Shown: positions 27,420 to 36,687 of the stretch, in pieces
Position numbering within the stretch: the first letter of the stretch is position 1
Layout: the number at the start of each line of letters is the position of its first letter
Source of the DNA: Candidatus Kapaibacterium sp.
Lineage (GTDB): Bacteria; Bacteroidota; Ignavibacteria; Kapaibacteriales; UBA2268
DNA length: 64,000 nucleotides
Reading direction: 5' to 3'
Assembly: GCA_938031175.1 (NCBI GenBank)
Contig: CALHGZ010000002.1
Span: 203,242-267,241, forward strand
Notes under the pieces: model-generated
Seen by the model: the letters and a program-made list of their open reading frames with translations, nothing else
Databases searched by the model: none
Told to the model about the DNA's origin: nothing
Translations under genes and position numbers: made by a program

Positions 27420-28724
27420 TTAATTCTGTGAAGATTGATAGATAAATGTTTTATAATTATTAGTATAGAGATATTTATTGGCTGTAGTGTTTATATTATC
27501 AAGCGTAAGCTTGAGATATTTATCAAGTGTCGAATTAATATGAAATGGATTCTTTTGAAAGTTATTGAACCATGCAAGTTTAAGTGATAGTTTTTTGTTA
27601 ACTGTCAAATCAAGTAAATAATGAAATTCAATGAAATTTTTTGCTTCTTCAAGTTCGGTCTCAGTGATACCGTTGGTTGCTATATTTCTCAATTCTTCGA
27701 TTATTAATTTTTCAGTTTTATTTATATCCTGAAAATTGCCTGAAATTCTGTAAATTATTATGCTTGCATTTCTTGTATTGATCTCAATTGCCTCGCAATC
27801 ATTATTACCAGGTAATAATTTTTTCAGTCTTGCATTAGGTATTTGGGCAATAATAGTGTTCAGCAAATTCATTTGCAGGTAATCAGAATCGTTTGGTTTC
27901 GGCATTTCAAAACACAAATAAATAGATTGAGGTTCGTTTTTCTGGATTTGCCTGATAATTCTATCGTGTTCAAGGTTCAAAGTGAGAGAATCTTTTTGAA
28001 CTGGTATATCGCCCTTGGGGTAATGTGAAAAATAATCACGGATTGTTTGAAGGGTGGAATTTATATCAAATTTACCCGTAATAATTAATGTTGCATTATT
28101 AGGTTGAATGTATTTGTCGTATAAGTCTTTTAATGAATGCAAGCTTATATTATTTTGAGATGGCAATTCATAAGGTTGATGTGAATAAAAAGTATTATCG
28201 AAAATTAAGGACAAAATCTTGCTTATTTGTTCGTTGTCTGCTGATTTGTTTTTTATATGTTTTAATTTGTTGATGGCAATATTTTTATTACTTTCGAAAT
28301 TGTTAGAATTAAATTTAACATTTCTAATTCTTTCGGATTCAATCCATAATGGCAGTTTGTAATCCATTGCTGGTACAATAGAGTTAAAAATGATATAATC
28401 GTAATGTATAATGGTGTTCAATTCACCGCCTGTTTCAGAAATTAATCTTTCAATGTTTGGAATATTTTCTGTTTCAGTATTCATGTAATAGGCTAACAAA
28501 CTAACGAGGCCCTTTTGATCAGTAGATTCGATTTTAGTACCAATGTTATAAATCATAGTAGCAGCGAAGGAATTTTTTGATTCATCGGCAAGATATACTA
28601 TTTTGAGACCATTTGAGAGAGAATCCACACGAATAAGCAATGGTTTCATTGATGCATTTGGGTAAGCAGTTTGGATCAGAAACATATAGCAAAATAATAG
28701 ACTCAAACCTATTTTACGGATCAT
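27420..28724 (-). CDS. M16-like protein with degenerate zinc motif
   Basis: A 434-residue exported protein with M16 features: DSLSNGLKIVYLADES, GGELNTIIHYDYIIFNSIV, IQPNNATLIITGKFD. Where active M16 proteases carry HxxEH, this one reads GLVSLLAYYM, so the two His and the catalytic Glu are Ser, Ala and Tyr; the downstream Glu ligand region (NFESNKNIAINKL) is also not conserved. In normal bacterial pairs this is the catalytic subunit, so here both partners appear inactive. The frame is open to 28742, but GGAGGG at 28728-28733 places the start at 28724. It lies 20 bases after lnt. Confidence 0.88.
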   Translation of the reverse strand: MIRKIGLSLLFCYMFLIQTAYPNASMKPLLIRVDSLSNGLKIVYLADESKNSFAATMIYNIGTKIESTDQKGLVSLLAYYMNTETENIPNIERLISETGGELNTIIHYDYIIFNSIVPAMDYKLPLWIESERIRNVKFNSNNFESNKNIAINKLKHIKNKSADNEQISKILSLIFDNTFYSHQPYELPSQNNISLHSLKDLYDKYIQPNNATLIITGKFDINSTLQTIRDYFSHYPKGDIPVQKDSLTLNLEHDRIIRQIQKNEPQSIYLCFEMPKPNDSDYLQMNLLNTIIAQIPNARLKKLLPGNNDCEAIEINTRNASIIIYRISGNFQDINKTEKLIIEELRNIATNGITETELEEAKNFIEFHYLLDLTVNKKLSLKLAWFNNFQKNPFHINSTLDKYLKLTLDNINTTANKYLYTNNYKTFIYQSSQN

Positions 28725-28727
28725 TTT

Positions 28728-28733
28728 CCCTCC
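28728..28733 (-). promoter_or_regulatory. Ribosome binding site that fixes the M16-like start
   Basis: GGAGGG on the minus strand ends three to four bases before the ATG at 28724. It rules out the upstream ATG at 28742, which has no such site. Confidence 0.6.
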
Positions 28734-28744
28734 GAGGTGCAATA

Positions 28745-30397
28745 TTATTTAAACTTTTTGGAGAATATCAAAAAACTAATATGTATAACGATAAAAGCAA
28801 CACAATAATATGGAAGCCAATCTCCAAATAGAACGTAAAAACTAATATAATCAATTAAAGCAACTTTTTCAGCTGAGGCAAGGCTTTCGTATTGTGGTAA
28901 AACAGAAATACTTATACCTGTTGGACTAATAAAACCACTTTTTCCAGTATTAGCACATCTTAGCAAGTACCTGCGATTCTCTATTGCACGCATTGATGCA
29001 ATAATGTAATGTTGTTCAGGTCCAAAAGTATGGTCATACCATCCATCATTTGTAATAACAGAGAGAATCTCTGCTCCTTTGCGTGTAAATTGGCGGACGA
29101 AATCAGGATAAACTGATTCAATACAAATTACAGTTCCGATTTCAGTATTAACATTTTGATTTTGTATAGTTAAATTGAATATAGAATCACCACGCCTCCA
29201 AGATGAAATTCCAACGTTCCATTCGAGGAATGGACGAAGGAATGAAAGAAATTCGATAAACGGGATTGCCTCGCCGAATGGGGTTAGCTTGATTTTATGA
29301 TAAATCTGGGGGTTCTTTTTATTGTAAGGATGAGGATTCAGGAGTAATACAGAATTAAATGTATCGTATGCTTTTGATGAGTCCCAGTTGAGATATTTTG
29401 CTGTTGGTGTAATTTTTTCATCAGGTTTTAGTATATATAAATCTGCAAAGCCGGTTAGCAAAGATATGCCTGTATTATTGACCCATTCTTCGAAATATCC
29501 AAAATTGTGATTACTATTGAAGTCCAGACTGACGTAATGAACTGCTGTTTCGCTCCAAATTGATAAGTCAATCACTCCAAAACTAGAGATTAATGAATCC
29601 TGTAATCTTTGATGAATTGCTATTTGGTCGAAAACAATTCCGCTCCATTTATCCCAAGGATTGATATTGGCTTGTACCAAGCCTACTGTGATTGTTGGGT
29701 TTGTAGATAACAGTTTTTCGTGGTTGAATTTATTAATCCGTTCAAGGCTATAAACAATCGGGATAGTGATCATAATAAATAAAAATAAGAGTAGAAATCT
29801 TATTTTTTTGTTGCTCATCAGTTGAAAATTTAGCGAATTGATTTTATTTTCATTTGCAATTGTAATTATTCTATAAATTACAACGTTTGCAAGCAAAATA
29901 ACAAAGCTAATTCCCCAAATACCAGCTATATCGGCAAATTGATTCCAGTATATATTGTAAGCTTGTGTATAACCGATTGTTAGCCATGGATAAGCTATGT
30001 CAGTCAAGGTTCTACACCATTCATAAGCAACCCAGATTATGGGAAATAACCATACTGCTTTTTCTTTTCCAATTATTTTTTTGATATAATCATAAATTAA
30101 AAGCGGGATAGTGAAGAATACTGGATGTACCAACCAAACAACAAGACCCGATATAAGTAAATATGTATCTGAATTTGGCTGCCAACTCGATATCCACCAG
30201 TTTGTAATACCATGGTAAATGAAAAAAGTAATGTAATATTGCAGGAATTTTTTTTTGATAATGAAATTATCGTTTGCAAAAAATATTGGTATGAATGCTA
30301 TGAAAGCAAATAAATTAAAAGGGAGTGGGGGAAAGGATAATCCTAAAAGTATACCTGTTGCTATAAAGTAAAATATTGGATTTATTTTCCTTGCCAA
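28745..30397 (-). CDS. lnt: Apolipoprotein N-acyltransferase
   Basis: A 550-residue inner-membrane enzyme that adds the third acyl chain to lipoproteins. About six N-terminal membrane segments (starting FYFIATGILLGLSFPPLPFN, cut here) are followed by a periplasmic nitrilase-type domain and a final membrane segment. The nitrilase Glu is in TPFGEAIPF, and the catalytic Cys is residue 425 in VICIESVYPDF; NDGWYDHTFGPEQH and NTGKSGF are conserved family stretches. The many lipoproteins in the window give it substrates. It heads a minus-strand run with the two M16-like genes and is divergent from glnS. Confidence 0.95.
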   Translation of the reverse strand: MARKINPIFYFIATGILLGLSFPPLPFNLFAFIAFIPIFFANDNFIIKKKFLQYYITFFIYHGITNWWISSWQPNSDTYLLISGLVVWLVHPVFFTIPLLIYDYIKKIIGKEKAVWLFPIIWVAYEWCRTLTDIAYPWLTIGYTQAYNIYWNQFADIAGIWGISFVILLANVVIYRIITIANENKINSLNFQLMSNKKIRFLLLFLFIMITIPIVYSLERINKFNHEKLLSTNPTITVGLVQANINPWDKWSGIVFDQIAIHQRLQDSLISSFGVIDLSIWSETAVHYVSLDFNSNHNFGYFEEWVNNTGISLLTGFADLYILKPDEKITPTAKYLNWDSSKAYDTFNSVLLLNPHPYNKKNPQIYHKIKLTPFGEAIPFIEFLSFLRPFLEWNVGISSWRRGDSIFNLTIQNQNVNTEIGTVICIESVYPDFVRQFTRKGAEILSVITNDGWYDHTFGPEQHYIIASMRAIENRRYLLRCANTGKSGFISPTGISISVLPQYESLASAEKVALIDYISFYVLFGDWLPYYCVAFIVIHISFLIFSKKFK

Positions 30398-30524
30398 TTC
30401 TTTTCTGCAATTATAATTATTGAATTATCAAAAAAATTAAATTTGTATATGGTATGAGTAACAAATTAATAATTAATCACGAAAATCGTCGAAAAGAATT
30501 TATTTTAACTATTCAAAGGAAAAT

Positions 30525-32210
30525 ATGGAATCAGAGAAAATAACAGAATTTAAAACACCACCGAATTTTATTAAGAACATAATTAATGAAGATTTGCGGA
30601 CAAATAAGTATGGTGGACGCGTTCATACAAGATTTCCACCTGAACCTAATGGATATTTACATATTGGTCATGCTAAATCCATTTGTCTTAATTTTGGGAT
30701 AGCACAGGAATACGGCGGTAAGTGTAATCTGAGATTTGATGATTCCAATCCAACAAAGGAAAAAACCGAATATGTTGATTCAATTATTGAAGATGTACGA
30801 TGGCTGGGATTTGATTGGGAGGACCGTTTATATTATGCATCTGATTATTTTGACAAACTTTACGAATTTGCCGTTCAGCTAATAAAAAAAGGTAAAGCAT
30901 ATGTATGTGATTTAAGCCCTGATGAAATTCGCCGATATCGTGGTACTTTAACTGAACCTGGAATTGATAGTCCCTATCGAAACCGTTCCATTGAAGAAAA
31001 TCTCGAACTTTTCGAGCAAATGAAACAAGGTAAATTTCCCGAAGGTAGCAGAACACTCAGAGCTAAAATTGATATGGCTTCTCCAAATCTTAATATGCGA
31101 GATCCAGTGATATACAGAATATTATATGCATATCATCACCGAACAGGAAATAAATGGTGCATATATCCGATGTATGATTTTACTCATTGTATCTCTGATT
31201 CTCTTGAAGGAATTACTCATTCTTTATGTACTTTAGAATTTGAAGACCACCGTCCACTCTATGACTGGTTTCTCATAGAGCTTGGTTTGTATAGACCACA
31301 GCAAATTGAATTTGCCCGTTTAAATCTTAACTATACTGTAATGAGTAAAAGGAAGTTACTCAAATTAGTTGAAGAAAAATTTGTTGATGGTTGGGATGAT
31401 CCAAGAATGCCAACCATTTCCGGGTTGAGAAGAAGAGGTTATACACCCCGATCAATCAGAAATTTTGCTGAACGGATTGGAGTTGCCAAAAGTGATAATG
31501 TAGTTGATATATCTTTACTCGAATATTGCATTAGGGAAGATTTAAATAAAATAGCACATCGTGCTATGGTTGTCCTAAACCCACTTAAAGTTGTAATTGA
31601 AAATTATCCTGAAGGACAAATTGAAGAAATTGATGCTGTCAATAATCCTGAGGATCCATCCTATGGTACCAGAAAAGTTCCTTTTTCCCGTGAAGTATAT
31701 ATTGAAAGGGAAGATTTTATGGAGGACCCGCCAAAGAATTTTTATAGGTTGGCACCCGGTAGAGAAGTTCGATTGCGCTATGCATATTTGATAAAATGCA
31801 AGGAAGTAATTAAAGATGATGATGGAAATATTATTGAATTAAGATGTACTTACGATCCTCTAACTAAAGGAGGCAGTGCGCCGGACGGTAGGAAAGTCAA
31901 AGGGATTATTCATTGGGTATCCGTTAAACATTGTTATGATGCGGAGCTTAGATTATATGACCATCTCTTCAATAAAGAAAATCCAGAGGAAGAACAGGAT
32001 TTTACAATGGCAATAAACCCTAACTCTTTAAAGATTTTAAATGCTAAAATCGAGCCTTTTTTAATTAATGCCAAGCCGGGTGAAAAATTTCAATTTGAAA
32101 GGATTGGCTATTTTTGCGTTGATACCAAATATTCTTCACCGGGCAAACCGATATTCAATAGAACCGTAACATTAAAAGATACATGGGCTAAAATCAAAGA
32201 CAAGCTGTAA
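30525..32210 (+). CDS. glnS: Glutaminyl-tRNA synthetase
   Basis: A 561-residue class I synthetase of the GlnRS type. The HIGH motif is in [17 protein letters not shown] and the KMSKS-type motif reads VMSKRKLL. The anticodon-binding beta-barrels follow ([30 protein letters not shown]). It charges tRNA-Gln directly, so this organism need not rely on the GatCAB route for Gln. AAAGGA lies six bases before the ATG. Its end is three bases from the end of the convergent thiamine pyrophosphokinase gene. Confidence 0.97.
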   Translation: MESEKITEFKTPPNFIKNIINEDLRTNKYGGRVHTRFPPEPNGYLHIGHAKSICLNFGIAQEYGGKCNLRFDDSNPTKEKTEYVDSIIEDVRWLGFDWEDRLYYASDYFDKLYEFAVQLIKKGKAYVCDLSPDEIRRYRGTLTEPGIDSPYRNRSIEENLELFEQMKQGKFPEGSRTLRAKIDMASPNLNMRDPVIYRILYAYHHRTGNKWCIYPMYDFTHCISDSLEGITHSLCTLEFEDHRPLYDWFLIELGLYRPQQIEFARLNLNYTVMSKRKLLKLVEEKFVDGWDDPRMPTISGLRRRGYTPRSIRNFAERIGVAKSDNVVDISLLEYCIREDLNKIAHRAMVVLNPLKVVIENYPEGQIEEIDAVNNPEDPSYGTRKVPFSREVYIEREDFMEDPPKNFYRLAPGREVRLRYAYLIKCKEVIKDDDGNIIELRCTYDPLTKGGSAPDGRKVKGIIHWVSVKHCYDAELRLYDHLFNKENPEEEQDFTMAINPNSLKILNAKIEPFLINAKPGEKFQFERIGYFCVDTKYSSPGKPIFNRTVTLKDTWAKIKDKL

Positions 32211-32213
32211 TTA

Positions 32214-32891
32214 TTATGTATCATTATCTATCCATTCGGGACAGTAGGGTATTCTTGCGTCAATAAATAGAAGTAATTCTCCTTCTATAATATTAATCTT
32301 TATTGAGTTCTTAAGAGCAATATTTCTTATTCCTTCCCGTACACCAAGTTCGAGAGTTTCATTAGTTAGTTCCCATTGCAATCCTTCAGTGCTTACAACT
32401 GCTTTTGGCTGTGGCACCAATGATATCGTCTCGTAAATTTTACATTTAAATTCAAAAAATTTATTCACCGGTATTGCATATCTATCGATATCATAGATAC
32501 ACATGTTCAATAAGGGTGAAAATTTTTTGAATACACTCCAATTATTCAATGTGTGTTCAAGCTCGCCACCGTGAAATCCAAGGATCAGGATATCTTTAAA
32601 GCCATAATTTAAAATATAATTTAGAGCTTTTTCGAAATCGTTGGTTTCCTGTTCACTTATTTGAATGATGATAATATCTTCTAATGTTTGATTAATTGGA
32701 TTTTTGTAGAATGTATCTAAATCGCCAATAATAACATTGGGTTTGATATTCATATTAAGTAACTTTAAGCCAGCTCCATCGGCAGCAATGATTTCAATAT
32801 TTTTAAAATTGCTGAAAAAATGTATATCGGGTAGTTCTCCATCAAGACAGAGTATTGTGTCGTAAAATTTGTTCCCAAAATTTAATATCAT
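32214..32891 (-). CDS. Thiamine pyrophosphokinase
   Basis: A 225-residue TPK-family enzyme that converts thiamine plus ATP to thiamine diphosphate. Motifs: IIAADGAGLKLL, VIIGDLDTF (metal/ATP-binding Asp residues), QETNDFEKALNYIL and ILGFHGGELEHTLNN, close to the family GxxGGRxDH region though the usual R-x-D-H is E-L-E-H. The C-terminal thiamine-binding beta-sandwich carries SLVPQPKAVVSTEGLQWEL. It ends a compact five-gene run (dnaX, bcp, tatD-barrel, kinase, TPK). Confidence 0.9.
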   Translation of the reverse strand: MILNFGNKFYDTILCLDGELPDIHFFSNFKNIEIIAADGAGLKLLNMNIKPNVIIGDLDTFYKNPINQTLEDIIIIQISEQETNDFEKALNYILNYGFKDILILGFHGGELEHTLNNWSVFKKFSPLLNMCIYDIDRYAIPVNKFFEFKCKIYETISLVPQPKAVVSTEGLQWELTNETLELGVREGIRNIALKNSIKINIIEGELLLFIDARIPYCPEWIDNDT

Positions 32892-32902
32892 TTGACTTTC
32901 GC

Positions 32903-34717
32903 TTAGAATTCAAGAAAAGCTGGAATTAATATTTTGAAAATAGCACCGCCACTTTCGGCAGAATCAATTTCTATAGTACCACGATGTCTTTCTACAATTC
33001 CCCAACTGACCGCCAATCCCAAACCGCTAGTGCCTTTTGTAGAAAAGAAAGGTTCGAAAATTTTATCCATTAAATTATCAGGGACCCCGGGTCCGGAATC
33101 TTCTACTGAGATTATACAATTTGAGTTCCGTCGATTATAGTCAGTAGTTATGAGTATTTTACCTTTATATTTCATAGCATCGGCTGCGTTAAGTAATAAA
33201 TTCAGTAGTACTTGTTGCATTTGCATAGGGTCTGAATTAATATCGGGTATTTTATCTTTAAGATTTATTTGAATATTTATATCTTTAAATTGGGGTAGCT
33301 TTTTTACTAATGACATTGTATTGTGTACAATAGTGTTTGGATTGATTTTTTGTAACTGAGGCTTATCTTGCTTAGCAAAATCAAGTAAGTTCCGTACAAT
33401 GTCCCTACATCTTAGAGTTTCTCTTATAATTACTTCTGCATCTGCTTTTAGTTGGGGATTATTTTCTAAATCGTATTGCAAACTTTCTGCATATGCTAGA
33501 ATGCCGGACAGTGGGTTATTTATTTCATGTGCTATACCGGCAGCTAATTTCCCTATTGCAGCTAATTTCTCGCTTTGGATAAGTTGTTCCTGAAGTTTAA
33601 ATTCATTTGTTGTATCTCGTGCAATTGTACAAACGCCAATTAATTCACCCTTATAATCAGTCAAAGGGAAACGGACTGTTTTAAAATGATGGTCTATTCC
33701 ATCTATATTAATAATTTCATCGAAATAATGTGCTGTTTTTGTATTTATAACAAGTTTATCGTGATTATTGATTGTTTGTGCTAATTTTTCAGGGAATACT
33801 TCTTCCGGTTTTTTACCAACGAAATGTTCTGCTGGTAAATGGAAGGAATTAGCTATTACGGGATTGACGATTATGTAACGTCCGTCTAAATCTTTGATTG
33901 AAATCCAATCACGAGCTGAATTTATGAAACTTCGGAATTTATATTCTGCTAATTCTTTATCTCTGTATAATCGTACTCTTTCTGTTATTCTTCTCCAGGT
34001 GCATAAAAATGAATTGATATTTCCATTTTTATCAAAGATGGGGGCTCTGGTTATTTCCCAATGATTTTCATCTGATGTTTCGCTGATTTTGATCAATGTT
34101 ATCGGATGCTTATTTTCAAGGATTTTTTTATTTAATTCATAAGAATTCTCTATATTTCCAAGCAATTGATTATTTTCTAATACTTCATAAAAATCTTTGC
34201 CGATAAGTTCTTCAGTATTTCTTTTTAAAAAATCGGCAAATTTTTTATTAACACGAAGAATTTTATGTTCTAAATCTATAACAATTGCTAGATCAGCTAA
34301 ATTATTGAAGATATTTTGAAGGAAATTACTCTCTGCCTCAAGTTTTTTTTCTATGGAGACTGTTTCCTGTAATTGATTTTCCAATCTATTTCTTATATTT
34401 AGTAAGTCCCAGAATATTCTGGCTATTGTGTGGTCTATGATTTTAGTTTGTGGTTTAATTATGGAATATATTTTGGGAATAATTTCCTCATTTCCTGTCA
34501 ATTCAATAATAACTTCAGGCTGGATTTTATTAATAGCTTCATACATATCGTTAAAAGTCTGCAGGCCAATATTTTTTGCATAGATTAATCCAGGTGCTTT
34601 GGGATTAATGTCTACAACTGCTTGAATATCGAGACTGAGTTCTTGTAGGAATTCACTCCTCATCAGGTCGAGAATTGAAAGACATCCTTTTCCACCGCCG
34701 ATTATGAGAGTTTTCAT
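32903..34717 (-). CDS. Rossmann-PAS-PAS sensor histidine kinase
   Basis: A 604-residue soluble kinase with no membrane segment. Residues 1-110 form a Rossmann-like domain starting MKTLIIGGGKGCLSIL, with AVVDINPKAPGLIYA and EVIIELTGNEEI; it resembles dinucleotide-binding domains. PAS 1 spans ~125-250 (DLAIVIDLEHKILRVNKKF) and PAS 2 ~265-375 (DWISIKDLDGRYIIVNP). The H box GIAHEINNPLSG has phospho-His 397; N, G1 and G2 boxes (LLLNAADAMK, DSGPGVP, GTSGLGLAVSWGI) are intact. No response regulator is adjacent. The N-terminal domain suggests sensing of a nucleotide cofactor or redox state, which is inference. It lies six bases after the tatD frame. Confidence 0.92.
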   Translation of the reverse strand: MKTLIIGGGKGCLSILDLMRSEFLQELSLDIQAVVDINPKAPGLIYAKNIGLQTFNDMYEAINKIQPEVIIELTGNEEIIPKIYSIIKPQTKIIDHTIARIFWDLLNIRNRLENQLQETVSIEKKLEAESNFLQNIFNNLADLAIVIDLEHKILRVNKKFADFLKRNTEELIGKDFYEVLENNQLLGNIENSYELNKKILENKHPITLIKISETSDENHWEITRAPIFDKNGNINSFLCTWRRITERVRLYRDKELAEYKFRSFINSARDWISIKDLDGRYIIVNPVIANSFHLPAEHFVGKKPEEVFPEKLAQTINNHDKLVINTKTAHYFDEIINIDGIDHHFKTVRFPLTDYKGELIGVCTIARDTTNEFKLQEQLIQSEKLAAIGKLAAGIAHEINNPLSGILAYAESLQYDLENNPQLKADAEVIIRETLRCRDIVRNLLDFAKQDKPQLQKINPNTIVHNTMSLVKKLPQFKDINIQINLKDKIPDINSDPMQMQQVLLNLLLNAADAMKYKGKILITTDYNRRNSNCIISVEDSGPGVPDNLMDKIFEPFFSTKGTSGLGLAVSWGIVERHRGTIEIDSAESGGAIFKILIPAFLEF

Positions 34718-34723
34718 AGTTTT

Positions 34724-35479
34724 TCACCACGAAATTGGTAAAAACCAAATCAGCTGTGCTCGTGGTATTGAGAAGAAAGTTTTTACGCTTGTTTGTATAA
34801 GTTTCAGCTCTCCTTGATGATTGTATGGATAATTTGTTTCACTTGAACCAAGTTCAAAGTTCAAACGCCAACCAAACGAGGGTACAATTAATCCATATGG
34901 AGTGGGGATATTTATATAAGCTCCTATTCCTACATTTATTCCCGAATTTGTACTTTCTACAAAGCCCGGTGATATTTTTATTTCTCGTCCATATTTGTTG
35001 CTTATAACTGTATAACCAATGGTACCAAATATACTTATCCTACCGGTTGGGTTGGCTATCCAATGTGTACTGATTTCATAAAAGCTATGGTAATTTGGGT
35101 TGATTGTATTGTCCCATTCTCTTGCAAATTTTTCATTTTTGGAGTAAAGATATGTAAATTCTACGACTAAGAAATCAAAGGGTGAGACAGACAGTGAACC
35201 ACCGTAGGCTAAAATTCCTTCCATAGAAACGTCTTTTTCACCGGAAGGTAGATAATCGTTTTGCGATAGTGTATAAGTATATACTATTGTATTAAATCCA
35301 AGTACAAATGATGCACCAAGGTACTTTCTAAAAGGATTATACTCTTCTTCTATCTCATATACTACGGGTTCCATAACTATTTTCGGTGGAGTTTGGGAAT
35401 AGGTTGTGAAATTGAAAATAAAAAATAATGTTATTATGAGTAGTTTAAAAAGTTTTTTGGCATTTTCGGTAGTTTTCAT
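34724..35479 (-). CDS. Outer-membrane beta-barrel protein from a probable in-frame internal start within tatD
   Basis: Met 239 of the tatD frame (ATG at 35479) begins MKTTENAKKLFKLLIITLFF and is preceded by GAAGAGG five bases upstream (35485-35491), a good Shine-Dalgarno sequence. From this start the protein has 251 residues, a signal peptide ending near TYSQ, and a barrel with strands such as LGASFVLGFNTIVYTYTLS, VVEFTYLYSK, RISIFGTIGYTVI and LIVPSFGWRLNFEL. The last ~12 residues of TatD would then double as the n-region of the signal peptide. Function of the barrel is unknown. Whether the cell makes this product, the fusion, or both cannot be read from DNA. Confidence 0.55.
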   Translation of the reverse strand: MKTTENAKKLFKLLIITLFFIFNFTTYSQTPPKIVMEPVVYEIEEEYNPFRKYLGASFVLGFNTIVYTYTLSQNDYLPSGEKDVSMEGILAYGGSLSVSPFDFLVVEFTYLYSKNEKFAREWDNTINPNYHSFYEISTHWIANPTGRISIFGTIGYTVISNKYGREIKISPGFVESTNSGINVGIGAYINIPTPYGLIVPSFGWRLNFELGSSETNYPYNHQGELKLIQTSVKTFFSIPRAQLIWFLPISW

Positions 35480-36193
35480 TTTAACCTCTTCAAGGTCTAT
35501 TGATTTAATTTCTGAAATTTTCTCTGCAATATATTTGACGAATGAAGGTTCGTTTCTTTTGCCACGATGTGGTATAGGAGTCATATATGGTGAATCTGTT
35601 TCGAGCAATATTCGATCTAATGGGGTTTCTTTTATAACCTTGTGTAAATTGTTTTTATTAAATGTGATATTACCAGTGAATGATACGTAGAAGCCTAAAT
35701 CAAGAGTTTTATAGAGCATTTGTTTACTGGATGTAAAGCAATGCAAAACACCAATTAAATCGCCATTTTGTTCAATTTTAAGGTTATTAATTAAATCTTC
35801 ATCAGATTTACGATTGTGTACTATTACAGGTAGTTTTTTTTGTTTGGCCATAATTAATTGTTGTCGAAATGCATCAATCTGTACTCTTTTCGGTGCAAAA
35901 TCATAGTAATAATCCAGTCCAATCTCACCAATAGCAACGACTTTAGCCTCTTTTGAGTAATTTTCGATTTCATTAATGTGCTCTTTGAATTCGAGTGCAT
36001 GATGTGGATGGATACCGATACCACAATATAAAATTTCATTGGAATTAACAATTTCCATGAGGCGGGCATAAGTTTCCGGCTGTATTGCTGGGACAATTAT
36101 TTTTTCTATTCCGGATTCCTTTGCTCTTTTGATTACTTCAAATCTATCTTCATCAAATTGAATTGAATCTATGTGGGCGTGTGTATCAATCAT
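34724..36193 (-). CDS. tatD: TatD-family metal-dependent hydrolase joined in frame to an outer-membrane barrel
   Basis: Residues 1-250 are a complete TatD-type (YcfH-like) hydrolase: metal ligands in DTHAHID, GEIGLDYY, VIVHNRKS, LHCFTS and LLETDSPYMTP. TatD proteins normally end near TTENAKKLF, as here at ~250. Instead of stopping, the frame continues without a break into LLIITLFFIFNFTTYSQ, a signal peptide, and a ~220-residue beta-barrel. A cytoplasmic nuclease joined to an outer-membrane protein makes little sense as one polypeptide; an internal start at 35479 would separate them (see that entry). The start at 36193 is three bases after bcp. Confidence 0.85.
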   Translation of the reverse strand: MIDTHAHIDSIQFDEDRFEVIKRAKESGIEKIIVPAIQPETYARLMEIVNSNEILYCGIGIHPHHALEFKEHINEIENYSKEAKVVAIGEIGLDYYYDFAPKRVQIDAFRQQLIMAKQKKLPVIVHNRKSDEDLINNLKIEQNGDLIGVLHCFTSSKQMLYKTLDLGFYVSFTGNITFNKNNLHKVIKETPLDRILLETDSPYMTPIPHRGKRNEPSFVKYIAEKISEIKSIDLEEVKMKTTENAKKLFKLLIITLFFIFNFTTYSQTPPKIVMEPVVYEIEEEYNPFRKYLGASFVLGFNTIVYTYTLSQNDYLPSGEKDVSMEGILAYGGSLSVSPFDFLVVEFTYLYSKNEKFAREWDNTINPNYHSFYEISTHWIANPTGRISIFGTIGYTVISNKYGREIKISPGFVESTNSGINVGIGAYINIPTPYGLIVPSFGWRLNFELGSSETNYPYNHQGELKLIQTSVKTFFSIPRAQLIWFLPISW

Positions 36194-36196
36194 AAA

Positions 36197-36673
36197 TTAT
36201 GATTTTTGAATTAATTCATTTAATTTTTTTATAACTTCGTCAACATGTCCATTTACTTTTACGTTCCTCCAAATTTCGGCTATTTTTGAATCAGGAGAAA
36301 TTATAAAGGTGCTTCGTATGATACCTTCATAAGTTTTACCGTACATTTTTTTCGTACCGATAGCGCCATATAAATTGCAGATTTTTTTGTCAATATCGCT
36401 TATCAAATCAAAATTTAGATTATATTTTTCTTTAAAATTTTTATGTGACTTGACTGAATCTGGACTAACACCAATTACAATTGCTCCGGTTTGAGTAATT
36501 CTCTCATAATTATCCCTAAAATCGCAAGCTTCTTTTGTGCAACCTGAAGTATTATCCTTTGGATAGAAATACAAAACAAGCCATTTGCCTTTGTAGTCAT
36601 TCAAATTTATTTTCTTGTCGCTGTCTGTTATAGCTTCAAATTGTGGTGCTATGTCTCCAATTTTTAGTTCCAT
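36197..36673 (-). CDS. bcp: Thioredoxin-dependent peroxiredoxin (BCP/PrxQ type)
   Basis: A 158-residue peroxiredoxin. The peroxidatic Cys lies in NTSGCTKEACDF, where the second Cys five residues on is the resolving Cys typical of PrxQ/BCP; VLYFYPKD precedes it. It reduces hydroperoxides using thioredoxin in the cytoplasm. It lies between dnaX (14-base gap) and tatD (three-base gap) in a co-directional run. Confidence 0.95.
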   Translation of the reverse strand: MELKIGDIAPQFEAITDSDKKINLNDYKGKWLVLYFYPKDNTSGCTKEACDFRDNYERITQTGAIVIGVSPDSVKSHKNFKEKYNLNFDLISDIDKKICNLYGAIGTKKMYGKTYEGIIRSTFIISPDSKIAEIWRNVKVNGHVDEVIKKLNELIQKS

Positions 36674-36687
36674 ATATTCTCCACTTG

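Noticed and set aside
30420-30445. TAnnTTTG match (TAAATTTG) with a TTG upstream as the glnS promoter
   Set aside because: The spacing to the TTG is only 15 bases, and such matches are frequent in AT-rich DNA.
35453-35458. Programmed -1 frameshift at the A run in the tatD-barrel junction as a firm call
   Set aside because: The zero-frame codons are GCC AAA AAA, which is not a good X-XXY-YYZ heptamer, and no stimulatory structure is evident; kept only as a possibility in the finding.
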